From the NCBI RefSeq assembly GCF_004349265.1, contig NZ_SMFL01000001.1, forward strand, positions 866,293 through 930,292: a stretch of DNA of 64,000 nucleotides. The letters run 5' to 3'. Positions 15,799 through 23,502 of this stretch are shown here, in pieces (the stretch's first letter is position 1; every line of letters starts with the position of its first letter). This stretch comes from Dyadobacter psychrotolerans (GTDB lineage: Bacteria; Bacteroidota; Bacteroidia; Cytophagales; Spirosomataceae). The translations under genes and the position numbers were made by a program. The notes under the pieces are model-generated. The model did not search any database. It worked only from the letters and a program-made list of their open reading frames with translations, and was not told the DNA's origin.

Positions 15799-18017
15799 AT
15801 TGCTATTTTTATCGACAACGGCAGTTCTCTCCAAAACCTACTATACAAGCTTTCAGATTCAAGTAAGTCATCATGCGATCCCGAGGCTACAATGTTGCCT
15901 TCTTCCAGCACATACATGCGGTCGCAAATTCGCGGAAGCGTATGCAATCGGTGAGAAACATAAACAATTCCCATTTTTGATTTCAGACTTATCAAAAGAT
16001 CCAGAACCTTTCGCTCACTTTGTGCATCCATCGCGGAAGTAGCTTCATCCAAAAGTAATAAAGTTGGTTTTGAAAAAAGTGCTCTCATCAGCCCAACCCA
16101 TTGCTTCTGCCCGCCGGAGAGATTCAACCCTTCCTCACCGACCAATGTTGACAAACCTTGAGGTAATGTGTTTATAAAAAAGAGAAAAGGCTCTTGTCCG
16201 AAAAAATGGCTTATCTCCTCTTCATTTGCTTCTTTACCCAAAAGTATATTTTCAAGGATCGTTCCGTTAAAAATATATACTTCCTGAGGAACAGCAGCAA
16301 TGTGGTCCCGCCACGATGACAAAGATAGAGCATCAAGGCAAAAGGAATCATTGACTATAATCTGACCAGATTCGGGTGTATAAAAGCGCTCAATTAATTG
16401 TATGAGCGTTGTTTTCCCGCAACCACTTTCTCCAATAATGCCTACAATTTCTCCTTTTTTTATGTAAAGTGAGAAATCGTTTAGCAATGCTTTTCATCCC
16501 GGAAAGCGAAAAGTAATATTTTTTATTTGCATTGATTCAAAAGCGAAATCTGCATTAGCTATGTCTGAAACCAGAGATTCCGGCTCCAGGGAAGTAAACT
16601 CAAACATCCGCTCAAAGGCAATTCTGGCCTCATTGATTGGAACTGCCAGCAACGCCAGACTTGCCACCGATGGAAGCAATGAAGAACTCACTCCCAAAAC
16701 GGCCATTAACTCGCCCGTCTTAAGATTTCCCTGTAACACCTGATAACTGGTGTAGGCCAAAATACAAATCAGCATGATAACCCCGGCAATGGATGCATAA
16801 ACATTTAAACGAAGCTGAATTTTACCCAAATCAAAAATATGATTTTGAAAAACTCCGTAAACCATTCTGTTTAAACGGCTGAAAACACCCTGCCGGTTAA
16901 AAGATTTAACGGGACGGATTCCCTGCAAAGTATTGATATAATTGCTCTCATTCAATGCGTATGACGACATGACCTGCCTTTGTTTTACACTGATCGGATT
17001 TCGAAAACTAAAAATTAAAAAGAAATAAAAGGGCAAACATACCAACAAAGCTGCTGCTACCTGCCAGGAATAAAAAAACAGAAACCCTATTGAAACAAAA
17101 ACAACAAGAATATCAATTAACACCTGCCCGGCCAGCTGGCTTACCACCTTTTGAATGCGTGCCGTATCATTCATCCTTGCAACCATATCACCCGTTTTGC
17201 GGCTGTCGAAAAACAGCTTTGGGAGATTGAGCAAGTTGTCATAAAAGTGCCTTATAATACGGTTGTTAAAATCTCTCGACTGTCGAATTAATATATACGC
17301 ACGCAAATTCTCGAGCCAGATTCTGACAAGCAAAAGAAAAGTCACCAGTCCGATGCCGGCAAATAACTTCATGTAATTTTTAGAAGGTAAAATGTCGTCC
17401 ACAAGCTTTTGCGAAAAGACCGCCATCACCATTCCCAATATGGCCATCGTCAATCCAAGTACCGCCGCGGCTATCAGCAATCCCTGATCATCACGAATTA
17501 AATTGATAAACCAGGTTCTCTTTTCCTGATTCTGCTGTTCTGCCTGTTTCAGGCTGGCAGTTGGCTTTATCGTCAGGCACTTTTTAGACTGCCAAATTGC
17601 ACCCAATTCTTCATCGCTCAACTCGATAATTCCCCTGGCCGGATCTCCGATAACGTGAACCACCGGATTCGCTTCATCTTTCCGGTTTGTTGTTTTATAT
17701 TTTGCGCTATACCCATACCAAAGCACATAATGCTCTAAATTTCCTTCCACCAACACATGTAAAATGGTCGGTTGATTGTGTTCCTTCAGATCAGGAATTT
17801 CCGCTTCACAGCCTTCTGCATCGAAACCGATTTTACCTGCTGCTTCGTACAAACCCAGTAAAGTGGTGCCCTGCGTGCTTGTTCCACTCAGCTCCCGTAA
17901 ACGTTCCGATGAAATGTCACCACCGTAGAACCTTAAAACGGAACGAAGACAGGCAACGCCGCAATCAGAAGAGTCATGCTGGCGTACAAATGTTTTTTTT
18001 AGGTGTGTGTCTGACAT
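15795..18017 (-). pseudogene. C39-peptidase ABC exporter (bacteriocin type) with an in-frame TGA
   Basis: One frame of 741 codons is interrupted only by TGA at 16494-16496. Residues 1-150 are a C39 peptidase with catalytic C19 in HDSSDCGVACL, H96 and D125; 170-470 is the six-helix membrane domain; after the stop the nucleotide-binding domain follows in the same frame: Walker A GESGCGKTT (529-537), LSGGQKQ and LLLLDEATSAMD. Such exporters cleave leaders after Gly-Gly and export the core. The break reads FRFPG-stop-KALLNDFSL; a CGA-to-TGA change or a base-call error would explain it. If real, residues 1-507 lack the ATPase. A TTG 6 bases beyond the stop could restart the ATPase alone. It follows a thioredoxin-like gene and overlaps a small membrane gene by ATGA. 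Confidence 0.88.
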
Positions 18018-18068
18018 GTGGATGGTGTGTGTATTCTAACCTAACTGGCTGGCAACTGGCTAAAATTG

Positions 18069-18590
18069 TTAAAGCATCGTTCCGGCGTAATCTTTCAAAA
18101 CCGTTTCTACCTTCACCACGCCTTTGTACTGCTTTATTAAAGTCCCATTGGAATCATATAAAAAAGAAGCCGGAAAAGATGTAACATTAAAAGTAAGAAA
18201 AGCTGCATGATGCGTATCATTTAGAACTTGAACGTGTGGTAAGCTATTTAATCTATATTTTGCGGCAAATGCCGAAAGTGAATCAAGCGGTTCTGCGGAT
18301 ACCAGCCATATCTGGATATCCTTCCATTCTCCGGCTTTTAAAATATTTTCAGTCTCCATCCGACAGTATTCGCAGTTTGTATCGAAGAAAACTAACCAGA
18401 GCGGTTTACCGGAAATATGCTTATTGGTGATTTTCCTTCCATCAATGCTATTAAACGAAAAAGGAGAAAGTGTTGAAATCCTGGCGGATACTTCTGCTTT
18501 TTTTCTGGACTTTGTATATATTCCAAAGCTCAAATATCCCAGAATAGCAAGTATGAAAACAACAGCTAGTGTTCGTAAAAACTTTTTCAT
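18069..18590 (-). CDS. Membrane-anchored thioredoxin-fold protein (TlpA-like)
   Basis: A 173-aa protein with an N-terminal membrane anchor (FLRTLAVVFILAILGYLSFGIY, residues 4-25) and a periplasmic thioredoxin-like domain: GKPLWLVFFDTNCEYCRMETENIL with the redox motif CEYC, then SFPASFLYDSNGTLIKQYKG with the cis-proline region. TlpA-like proteins oxidise or reduce disulfides outside the cytoplasm. It sits 51 bases upstream of the C39 exporter and downstream of two genes for peptides whose cores each carry a cysteine pair, so a role in setting that disulfide is a natural inference. The gap to the preceding gene is only 6 bases. Confidence 0.8.
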   Translation of the reverse strand: MKKFLRTLAVVFILAILGYLSFGIYTKSRKKAEVSARISTLSPFSFNSIDGRKITNKHISGKPLWLVFFDTNCEYCRMETENILKAGEWKDIQIWLVSAEPLDSLSAFAAKYRLNSLPHVQVLNDTHHAAFLTFNVTSFPASFLYDSNGTLIKQYKGVVKVETVLKDYAGTML

Positions 18591-18596
18591 AGCTGA

Positions 18597-19223
18597 TCAG
18601 GTGTACGTAAGGGTTAAAAACATGACAAAAGCAACCCAAATAATAAGCCCAGTACCATAGCCCGACATGACTACTGTCATTGAACGGTTCATATCCAACT
18701 CTGGTAATTCCTTGGAAAGTAAATAAGCCAGCACGACCCAGTACATCGCTTCAAATACGTTGAGTACCTGCAGGGGATATATCAACCAGGGCTCTAACGA
18801 CAAAGGATCAAAGATGCTGAGCACCGAAAAGGGATGAAAATATTGCAAATCCTGTAAAGTATAGCTAGTCTGGATGAAAAGAAACCATAATAATTTAAAG
18901 ACAGTCGGAATCAAGAAAACGAATTCCGCCATTACTGCTATATTAAACATTCTTTTAAATTCAAATCTGTTGAATACAAAGAAAACTCCTAATGTTAAGC
19001 AAAGTGCTACCAACAAACACTTTATAATGTATACTATCAGTACCAATATATACCCTACCCATTCCCATTTTTTTCCTTTGGCAAGTAATTCTTGTATTTG
19101 CTCATAACTCAATTTCTCTGCCAGACTATTAAAGTAAAGAGAATTGGAAACAAGAGTATTCTTGGTTACAACAGTTAAAGTCAATGATATTAATAGCAAT
19201 AGCCATAACAACGGATTCTTCAT
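18597..19223 (-). CDS. Multi-pass membrane protein of the peptide cluster
   Basis: A 208-aa protein with about five membrane segments: LLWLLLLISLTLTVVTKN, WVGYILVLIVYIIKCLLVALCLTLGVFFVF, FNIAVMAEFVFLIPTVFKLLWFLFI, WLIYPLQVLNVFEAMYWVVLAYLL and MSGYGTGLIIWVAFVMFLTLTY. The layout resembles Yip1-like integral membrane proteins, but no diagnostic motif is visible. It is packed between a small membrane gene and the thioredoxin-like gene (6-base gap), so it belongs to the same operon as the exporter. It could help in export or immunity; the sequence does not decide this. Confidence 0.6.
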   Translation of the reverse strand: MKNPLLWLLLLISLTLTVVTKNTLVSNSLYFNSLAEKLSYEQIQELLAKGKKWEWVGYILVLIVYIIKCLLVALCLTLGVFFVFNRFEFKRMFNIAVMAEFVFLIPTVFKLLWFLFIQTSYTLQDLQYFHPFSVLSIFDPLSLEPWLIYPLQVLNVFEAMYWVVLAYLLSKELPELDMNRSMTVVMSGYGTGLIIWVAFVMFLTLTYT

Positions 19224-19271
19224 AATTGCCCGTATTTTTCATTTAGTTTTATCAAATTAATTTAAAAAACC

Positions 19272-19478
19272 TTATTTCTTTAACTCTTTAATTTCATTCC
19301 TTAGTTTTTCAACATCCCTTTTTAGGCGTAACAAGGAATCAATAAGCCAAACAATTGTCAAATACAATCCGGCGGTCATGATGGCCATTCCATCTTCTAT
19401 ATTACCATACATTCGAAGAAAACACCCAATAAAAAAAATCAGCAATCCAATAATTAGGAGTATAATTTGACGATTCAT
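19272..19478 (-). CDS. Small two-pass membrane protein of the peptide cluster
   Basis: A protein of 68 aa from ATG 19478 (MNRQIILLIIG). A longer frame from 19526 would run through the hairpin at 19510-19554, so the shorter start is preferred. It has two hydrophobic stretches (IILLIIGLLIFFIGCFLRMYG and MAIMTAGLYLTIVWLIDSLL) and a charged coiled-coil-like tail LKRDVEKLRNEIKELKK. No family is recognised. It is the first gene after the peptide genes and the hairpin; its size and place make it another immunity candidate, by inference. Confidence 0.55.
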   Translation of the reverse strand: MNRQIILLIIGLLIFFIGCFLRMYGNIEDGMAIMTAGLYLTIVWLIDSLLRLKRDVEKLRNEIKELKK

Positions 19479-19509
19479 AATATAAACTAATTTAGGCCGG
19501 TTATTTCTA

Positions 19510-19554
19510 AAAAGTTGTATTCTCAATCAAATACATATTAAGAATACAACTTTT
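19510..19554 (-). terminator. Hairpin between the peptide genes and the export genes
   Basis: AAAAGTTGTATTCT (19510-19523) and AGAATACAACTTTT (19541-19554) are perfect 14-bp arms. On the minus strand the stem is followed by TAGAAA, and the stem itself ends in TTTT. It lies 50 bases past the second peptide gene. It could be a leaky terminator that gives more peptide than exporter mRNA, or a 3'-end stabiliser. Confidence 0.6.
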
Positions 19555-19603
19555 ATTTCACCCTTTAACTAACATGTAAAAATGGTTCATTAAAACCAAA
19601 TAA

Positions 19604-19822
19604 TTATCTCAAAACCACTGGCGAATTAAAATTAGGACTTGGATCCACCCTTGTAATACCGTCAAAACAGCCAGCACCAAATGCGCCAGCAACGGTTCCA
19701 ACCGCCCATCCCCATTGTTGAACGGCTGCATAGCCCAATGTTATCCATCCTAAAGATAGACAAGTTCTGGCGGATACACCACCTTGCAAACTCGTCATTA
19801 CATTACAATTTATTCTTTTCAT
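19604..19822 (-). CDS. Gly-Gly leader peptide precursor B (bacteriocin-like)
   Basis: A 72-aa protein with leader MKRINCNVMTSLQGG (Gly14-Gly15), the size and pattern cut by C39 peptidases. The 57-aa core is Gly/Ala-rich, with WITLGYAAVQQWGWAVGTVA and AGAFGAGCFDGI, resembling the helical, glycine-zipper cores of class II bacteriocins. The core has two cysteines, C21 and C52, near its two ends; the hydrophilic tail FDGITRVDPSPNFNSPVVLR follows. It is the second peptide gene after the promoter at 20170-20202. Assignment rests on leader, core and neighbours; activity is untested. The leader also has a cysteine at position 6. Confidence 0.75.
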   Translation of the reverse strand: MKRINCNVMTSLQGGVSARTCLSLGWITLGYAAVQQWGWAVGTVAGAFGAGCFDGITRVDPSPNFNSPVVLR

Positions 19823-19914
19823 ATTAAATTAACTTTAAAGTTTACTGATTAAAACATGTATAACACTTGAAAAATCAGACGCAAAACGAATCCAAATAAC
19901 AATATCACCTGGAT

Positions 19915-20073
19915 CTAATTTTGCCAACACGCAATATTCCAGGCTATGTTGTTAGCCATCCCCGAAAAAGTACCAGAAGTAGCAAGAGTAATAAAAGGTA
20001 CAAAAAAACAATGACGCGTTAATTTGCTTCCACCAGTTATTTTATCACTTTGTTCAACAGTTATTTTCTTCAT
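19915..20073 (-). CDS. Gly-Gly leader peptide precursor A (52 aa, bacteriocin-like)
   Basis: A short gene from ATG 20073 to TAG at 19915-19917. The product starts MKKITVEQSDKITGG, a 15-aa leader ending in Gly-Gly (codons at 20034-20029), followed by a 37-aa core SKLTRHCFFVPFITLATSGT and so on to IACWQN. The core has two cysteines, C22 and C49, placed like those of precursor B: one just after the cleavage site (RHC here, RTC in B) and one near the C-terminal part of the hydrophobic core. It is the first gene behind a good promoter, 92 bases before precursor B. Its size makes it easy to miss. Together with B it may be a two-peptide system; that is inference. Confidence 0.75.
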   Translation of the reverse strand: MKKITVEQSDKITGGSKLTRHCFFVPFITLATSGTFSGMANNIAWNIACWQN

Positions 20074-20142
20074 ACAATAATTTATTGATTGCATTTAAAA
20101 ATCCTCCCAAATCATTTCTCACGCGTTTTGGGATTCCGCTTG

Positions 20143-20154
20143 TGCTACGTAGCA
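20143..20154. promoter_or_regulatory. 12-bp palindrome in the leader of the peptide mRNA
   Basis: TGCTACGTAGCA is a perfect palindrome just past the predicted transcription start of the peptide operon (about 20163). Its position fits an operator; no binding protein can be named, though the LuxR-type regulator upstream is the obvious candidate. Confidence 0.4.
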
Positions 20155-20169
20155 TTCGTCATGACCCTA

Positions 20170-20202
20170 CAAATATATTACATAATTTTTTCCAAAAACA
20201 AA
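20170..20202 (-). promoter_or_regulatory. Promoter of the peptide operon
   Basis: On the minus strand TTTG (20202-20199) and TATATTTG (20177-20170) are separated by 21 bases, matching the Bacteroidota TTTG / TAnnTTTG promoter. The predicted leader to precursor A is about 90 bases. Confidence 0.6.
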
Positions 20203-20205
20203 ACT

Positions 20206-20234
20206 AATTTCACCTCTATTTGTGAGGTGAAATT
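20206..20234 (-). terminator. Hairpin between regulator and peptide genes (terminator or operator)
   Basis: AATTTCACCTC (20206-20216) and GAGGTGAAATT (20224-20234) are perfect 11-bp arms around TATTTGT. On the minus strand the stem is followed by AGTTTTGTTTTTGG, so it can end the regulator transcript. It also directly abuts the -33 element of the peptide promoter, so it could equally be an operator. Confidence 0.6.
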
Positions 20235-20305
20235 TAGTTCGATAAACAATTAATTTGCAAAATTATTTCTAACAAATTCATAGCCAGCACAAGAATACGT
20301 TATAA

Positions 20306-20749
20306 TTATCCCAGGAGAATACTGTTAAAATACGCCAAGCCAAATAATGTCTTTGACGAACAATTATATTTAAATAATTGAAATTTGTCTTTAAGGTTAT
20401 AGCTATTTCCTCCTTCCGTCTCCTGCATATCGGTAACAGTTAATTTCTTGAAATTTACATCAGGAATATGCTCTGTTAGTAATTGTGGAAATAGCAGCCT
20501 GCCCCATTCTAATAAAATGTCCCTATTAGTAATTGCAAAACACTGCAGTGACTTATAGCCTTTAATACCCAGCTTTTTACCAATACGATTTTTGTAATTA
20601 TCGATGCTTTTTGGGAGGACACCCAGTTCAAGGGAAATCTGCTTGGAATTTAAGCCTGATGCAACTAAAAATAAGACGCTATGTTCCGTTTGGGAAAGCG
20701 TATGCAGCTTCTGGTGCGGAGGTATTGTACGTGTGTACTCTTTTTTCAT
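20306..20749 (-). CDS. LuxR-type HTH regulator with a C-terminal Gly-Gly leader-like segment
   Basis: A 147-aa protein. Residues 15-65 form a LuxR/GerE helix-turn-helix (LSQTEHSVLFLVASGLNSKQ, ISLELGVLPKSIDNYKNRIGKKLGI). Residues 100-114 read FKKLTVTDMQETEGG, which aligns without gaps to the precursor A leader MKKITVEQSDKITGG: KK, I/L, TV and GG coincide and the length is the same. A 33-residue tail with one cysteine (C130) follows. No start codon precedes the leader-like part, so it is an in-frame fusion. It lies directly upstream of the peptide operon on the same strand and probably controls it. Whether the exporter binds or cleaves this segment is unknown. Confidence 0.75.
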   Translation of the reverse strand: MKKEYTRTIPPHQKLHTLSQTEHSVLFLVASGLNSKQISLELGVLPKSIDNYKNRIGKKLGIKGYKSLQCFAITNRDILLEWGRLLFPQLLTEHIPDVNFKKLTVTDMQETEGGNSYNLKDKFQLFKYNCSSKTLFGLAYFNSILLG

Positions 20750-20871
20750 TTTTGTTGATGAAATGTTTAAGACAACTAAATGATCCTAAGCAATTCACAA
20801 CGTCGAGATATCTGGACAAGTTTACGCAACAAATTTATCTTTATCAAAATATTTCTATCTTTTCGGAGGCT

Positions 20872-20937
20872 AGACTTTCCAAGTTTTAAACGGCGACGCC
20901 TGGTCTTGGAAAGTCTCCAATACCAGGCGTCACCGTT
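20872..20937. repeat. AGACTTTCCAAG palindrome, copy 3 (expanded form)
   Basis: AGACTTTCCAAG (20872-20883) and CTTGGAAAGTCT (20905-20916) flank an insert ending in GGCGACGCCTGG, whose near inverse CCAGGCGTCACCGTT follows at 20923-20937. Two nested inverted repeats result. It lies between the LuxR-type gene and the ABC transporter gene. Confidence 0.8.
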
Positions 20938-20969
20938 CAAAAACCTGAAAAGTCTCATAGTTGGTTACC

Positions 20970-22739
20970 TCACCCAACCTTTAAAACCTCCTTATACTGC
21001 ATTCTGTACAAATTTGCATAAAAACCGTCCTTTTCAAGCAATTGTTCATGATTTCCTTCTTCCATAATCTGTCCTTTGTCGACTACGATTATTTTGTTGG
21101 CTTCCTGGATAGTTGACAGCCGGTGTGCAATAACGATTGCCGTGCGGCCTTTCATAAGTTTTTCTATTGCCTTTTGTATAAGCTCTTCTGTTTCGCTGTC
21201 TACGGAAGAAGTAGCTTCATCGAGTACAATGATCTTGGGTTCATGAACCATCGCTCTCACAAACGATATCAACTGACGCTGACCAACGGATAACGTTGAG
21301 CCTCTTTCCATTACGTTGTATTTGTAACCTCCGGGCAGCCTTTCAATAAAATCGTGCACACCAACCAGTTTGGCTGCTTCTACAATTTTGTCGTGCGTGA
21401 TGGAAAAATCCCCAAGCCGGATGTTATTTTCGATGGTATCCGAGAAAAGGAAGACATCCTGCAAAACCACACCGACATGTTTACGAAGCGCGTTTAATTC
21501 GTAATCATGAACATCAATATCATCCACCAAAATCCGCCCTTTGTTGATGTCATAAAAACGGGTTAACAAATTGATAATGGAAGATTTACCTGCACCGGTA
21601 GCCCCTACCAAAGCGATGGTTTTTCCTTCATCAACATTAAAACTAATATCTTTTAAAACGTATTCTTCTTCGTTGTAAGCAAACCATACATTTTTAAATT
21701 CCACTTTTCCTCTCACGGTATCAGGTGCGAAAGTTCCTTCGTTGACTGTGTATTCATCACTATCCAGCAATTTCAGTATCCTGTCTGTACTGACAATTCC
21801 CATTTGAAGGGTATTAAAACGGTCGGCGAGCTGGCGGATGGGCCGGAAAAAGAGGTTAATAAACATGACAAAAGCAGTAACGGTACCAAAAGTAACCTCC
21901 GAATTCAGGATTTGTTTTGAACCATACCAAACGACCAGTCCGGTTCCGGCGGCGGCGATTACGTCGGCAACAGGATAATAAATTGAATAATATAAAATGG
22001 ATCGAATGTTCGCATCACGATGCACTTCATTGATCTCCTGAAACTTACGATATTCTGTATCCTCGCTGCTGAATATCTGCACAATGCTCATACCGGTAAG
22101 ATGTTCCTGCACAAAGGAATTTAAATTTGAAACCGCAGCCCGGACTTCGTTAAATGAATCCTTTATTTTTTCTTTAAAAACATAAGTACAAAACAGCATC
22201 AGCGGGATCATGGAAAGACTGATAATGGAGAGTTTCCAGTCGGTGTAAAACATAACGCCGATGATCAGGGTTAACTGGAGAATATCACCGGCGATGGCTG
22301 CCATACCATCACTGAATACATTGGACAGCGTTTCTACATCCGAAATTGTTCTTGTAACCAGCCTGCCAATCGGAGTCTGGTCAAAGAACTTTAATCTTAA
22401 ACCGATGATTTTCTGGTAAAGCTGCACCCGGATATCGCGAATGATGTATTGCCCCAGCCAGCCCGACATATAAGTATTCCAGAATTGGGCAACTCCCTGT
22501 ACGATCGTTACGATAATCATCAGAACCAACATGACAGTCAGCTGAGCATAATCCCCGTTTGCAATGGGCGTATCAATGGTGTATTTAATCAAAAGAGGTG
22601 TAAGCGGAGCCAACAATGCATTCAGCATAATGATACCAATCAGCAAATAAAACTGCTTCTGATAGGGACGAACGAATACGTATAAACGTCGTAGAGTTGG
22701 AAGATCAAATATCTGGCCGCTTTTGGTTTCCTTATTCAC
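20970..22739 (-). CDS. ABC transporter, fused permease and ATPase (MsbA-like)
   Basis: A 589-aa half-transporter expected to work as a homodimer. Six membrane helices occupy residues of about 20-310 (LLIGIIMLNALLAPLTPLLI and following). The ATPase has Walker A GATGAGKSS (about 378), a signature TLSVGQRQ with valine in place of the first usual glycine pair member (about 484), and Walker B IIVLDEATSSVD. The family exports lipids or drugs. There is no C39 domain, and a repeat separates it from the peptide cluster, so I see no direct link to that system. The ATG lies at 22739; the next gene is divergent. Confidence 0.92.
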   Translation of the reverse strand: MNKETKSGQIFDLPTLRRLYVFVRPYQKQFYLLIGIIMLNALLAPLTPLLIKYTIDTPIANGDYAQLTVMLVLMIIVTIVQGVAQFWNTYMSGWLGQYIIRDIRVQLYQKIIGLRLKFFDQTPIGRLVTRTISDVETLSNVFSDGMAAIAGDILQLTLIIGVMFYTDWKLSIISLSMIPLMLFCTYVFKEKIKDSFNEVRAAVSNLNSFVQEHLTGMSIVQIFSSEDTEYRKFQEINEVHRDANIRSILYYSIYYPVADVIAAAGTGLVVWYGSKQILNSEVTFGTVTAFVMFINLFFRPIRQLADRFNTLQMGIVSTDRILKLLDSDEYTVNEGTFAPDTVRGKVEFKNVWFAYNEEEYVLKDISFNVDEGKTIALVGATGAGKSSIINLLTRFYDINKGRILVDDIDVHDYELNALRKHVGVVLQDVFLFSDTIENNIRLGDFSITHDKIVEAAKLVGVHDFIERLPGGYKYNVMERGSTLSVGQRQLISFVRAMVHEPKIIVLDEATSSVDSETEELIQKAIEKLMKGRTAIVIAHRLSTIQEANKIIVVDKGQIMEEGNHEQLLEKDGFYANLYRMQYKEVLKVG

Positions 22740-22932
22740 TGGCTTAAAAATAAACTTAAATAATGTTTTTGCAGTCGGAGACTATGCATCTTTAACGAAC
22801 AACGAAAAAACAAAATTAGTCACCGAAGCCGAATAAAATTCGTTTCTGCCATAATCCGATCGGCAATGAAGCGCTATTGCTCATAATTTTTACATATATT
22901 TCCTTAAACATTTTACATTACACGGTTGACTA

Positions 22933-23487
22933 ATGGAATTATTTCTAAGCTTATGTCTTGGTATCGGCCTTAGTGCGAGTTGCGGATTTCGCGTGTTTTT
23001 ACCGATGCTGGCGGCAAACATTGCTGCGATGAGCGGCTGGATCACACCCGGCGAAAGTTTCGACTGGCTGGCAACCTGGCCGGCCTTTTTTGCTCTTCTT
23101 AGCGCTTCGATAGCAGAAATTGGCGGCTATTATATTCCTTTTATCGACAACCTGCTCGATACCATCGCCACGCCCGCCGCAGTTATTGCAGGGACGTTGC
23201 TCACAACTTCTTTTGTTCACATCGACAGTCCGGTTTTACACTGGGGACTCGGGCTGATGGTTGGGGGCGGAACAGCCGGAATCGTACAGGCAGGCACAGG
23301 TTTGCTTCGTTTGTTATCTTCCAAAACAACAGCCGGTTTCGGCAATCCTGTTGTCTCTACGGCCGAAAATGTTGCTTCGTTCGGTTTATCCGGACTGGCT
23401 ATTTTTTTGCCTATTATTGCCCTCGTACTGGTAGTTTTGCTTGTGATGTGGCTTTTGAAAAAGTTATTAAGTTTGAAAAAGTCATAA
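22933..23487 (+). CDS. DUF4126 family membrane protein
   Basis: A 184-aa hydrophobic protein of the DUF4126 family: LGIGLSASCGFRVFLPMLAANIAA, then WPAFFALLSASIAEIGGYYIPFIDNLLDTIATPAAVIAGTLL, and GLMVGGGTAGIVQAGTGLLR. It has about four membrane segments, ending with IIALVLVVLLVMWLLKKLL and a lysine-rich tail. The function of the family is unknown. It is divergent from the ABC transporter gene and 15 bases upstream of the AraC-type regulator, so it may share that transcript. Confidence 0.85.
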   Translation: MELFLSLCLGIGLSASCGFRVFLPMLAANIAAMSGWITPGESFDWLATWPAFFALLSASIAEIGGYYIPFIDNLLDTIATPAAVIAGTLLTTSFVHIDSPVLHWGLGLMVGGGTAGIVQAGTGLLRLLSSKTTAGFGNPVVSTAENVASFGLSGLAIFLPIIALVLVVLLVMWLLKKLLSLKKS

Positions 23488-23502
23488 ACAAATTTCCCTT
23501 TC

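Noticed and set aside
16485..16496. Frameshift in the C39 exporter gene
   Set aside because: Counting codons shows both halves are in the same frame, separated by a single TGA, so it is a nonsense change and not a frameshift.
20970..22739. Second exporter of the Gly-Gly peptide cluster
   Set aside because: This ABC protein lacks a C39 domain and is separated from the cluster by a repeat, so there is no support for a shared role.
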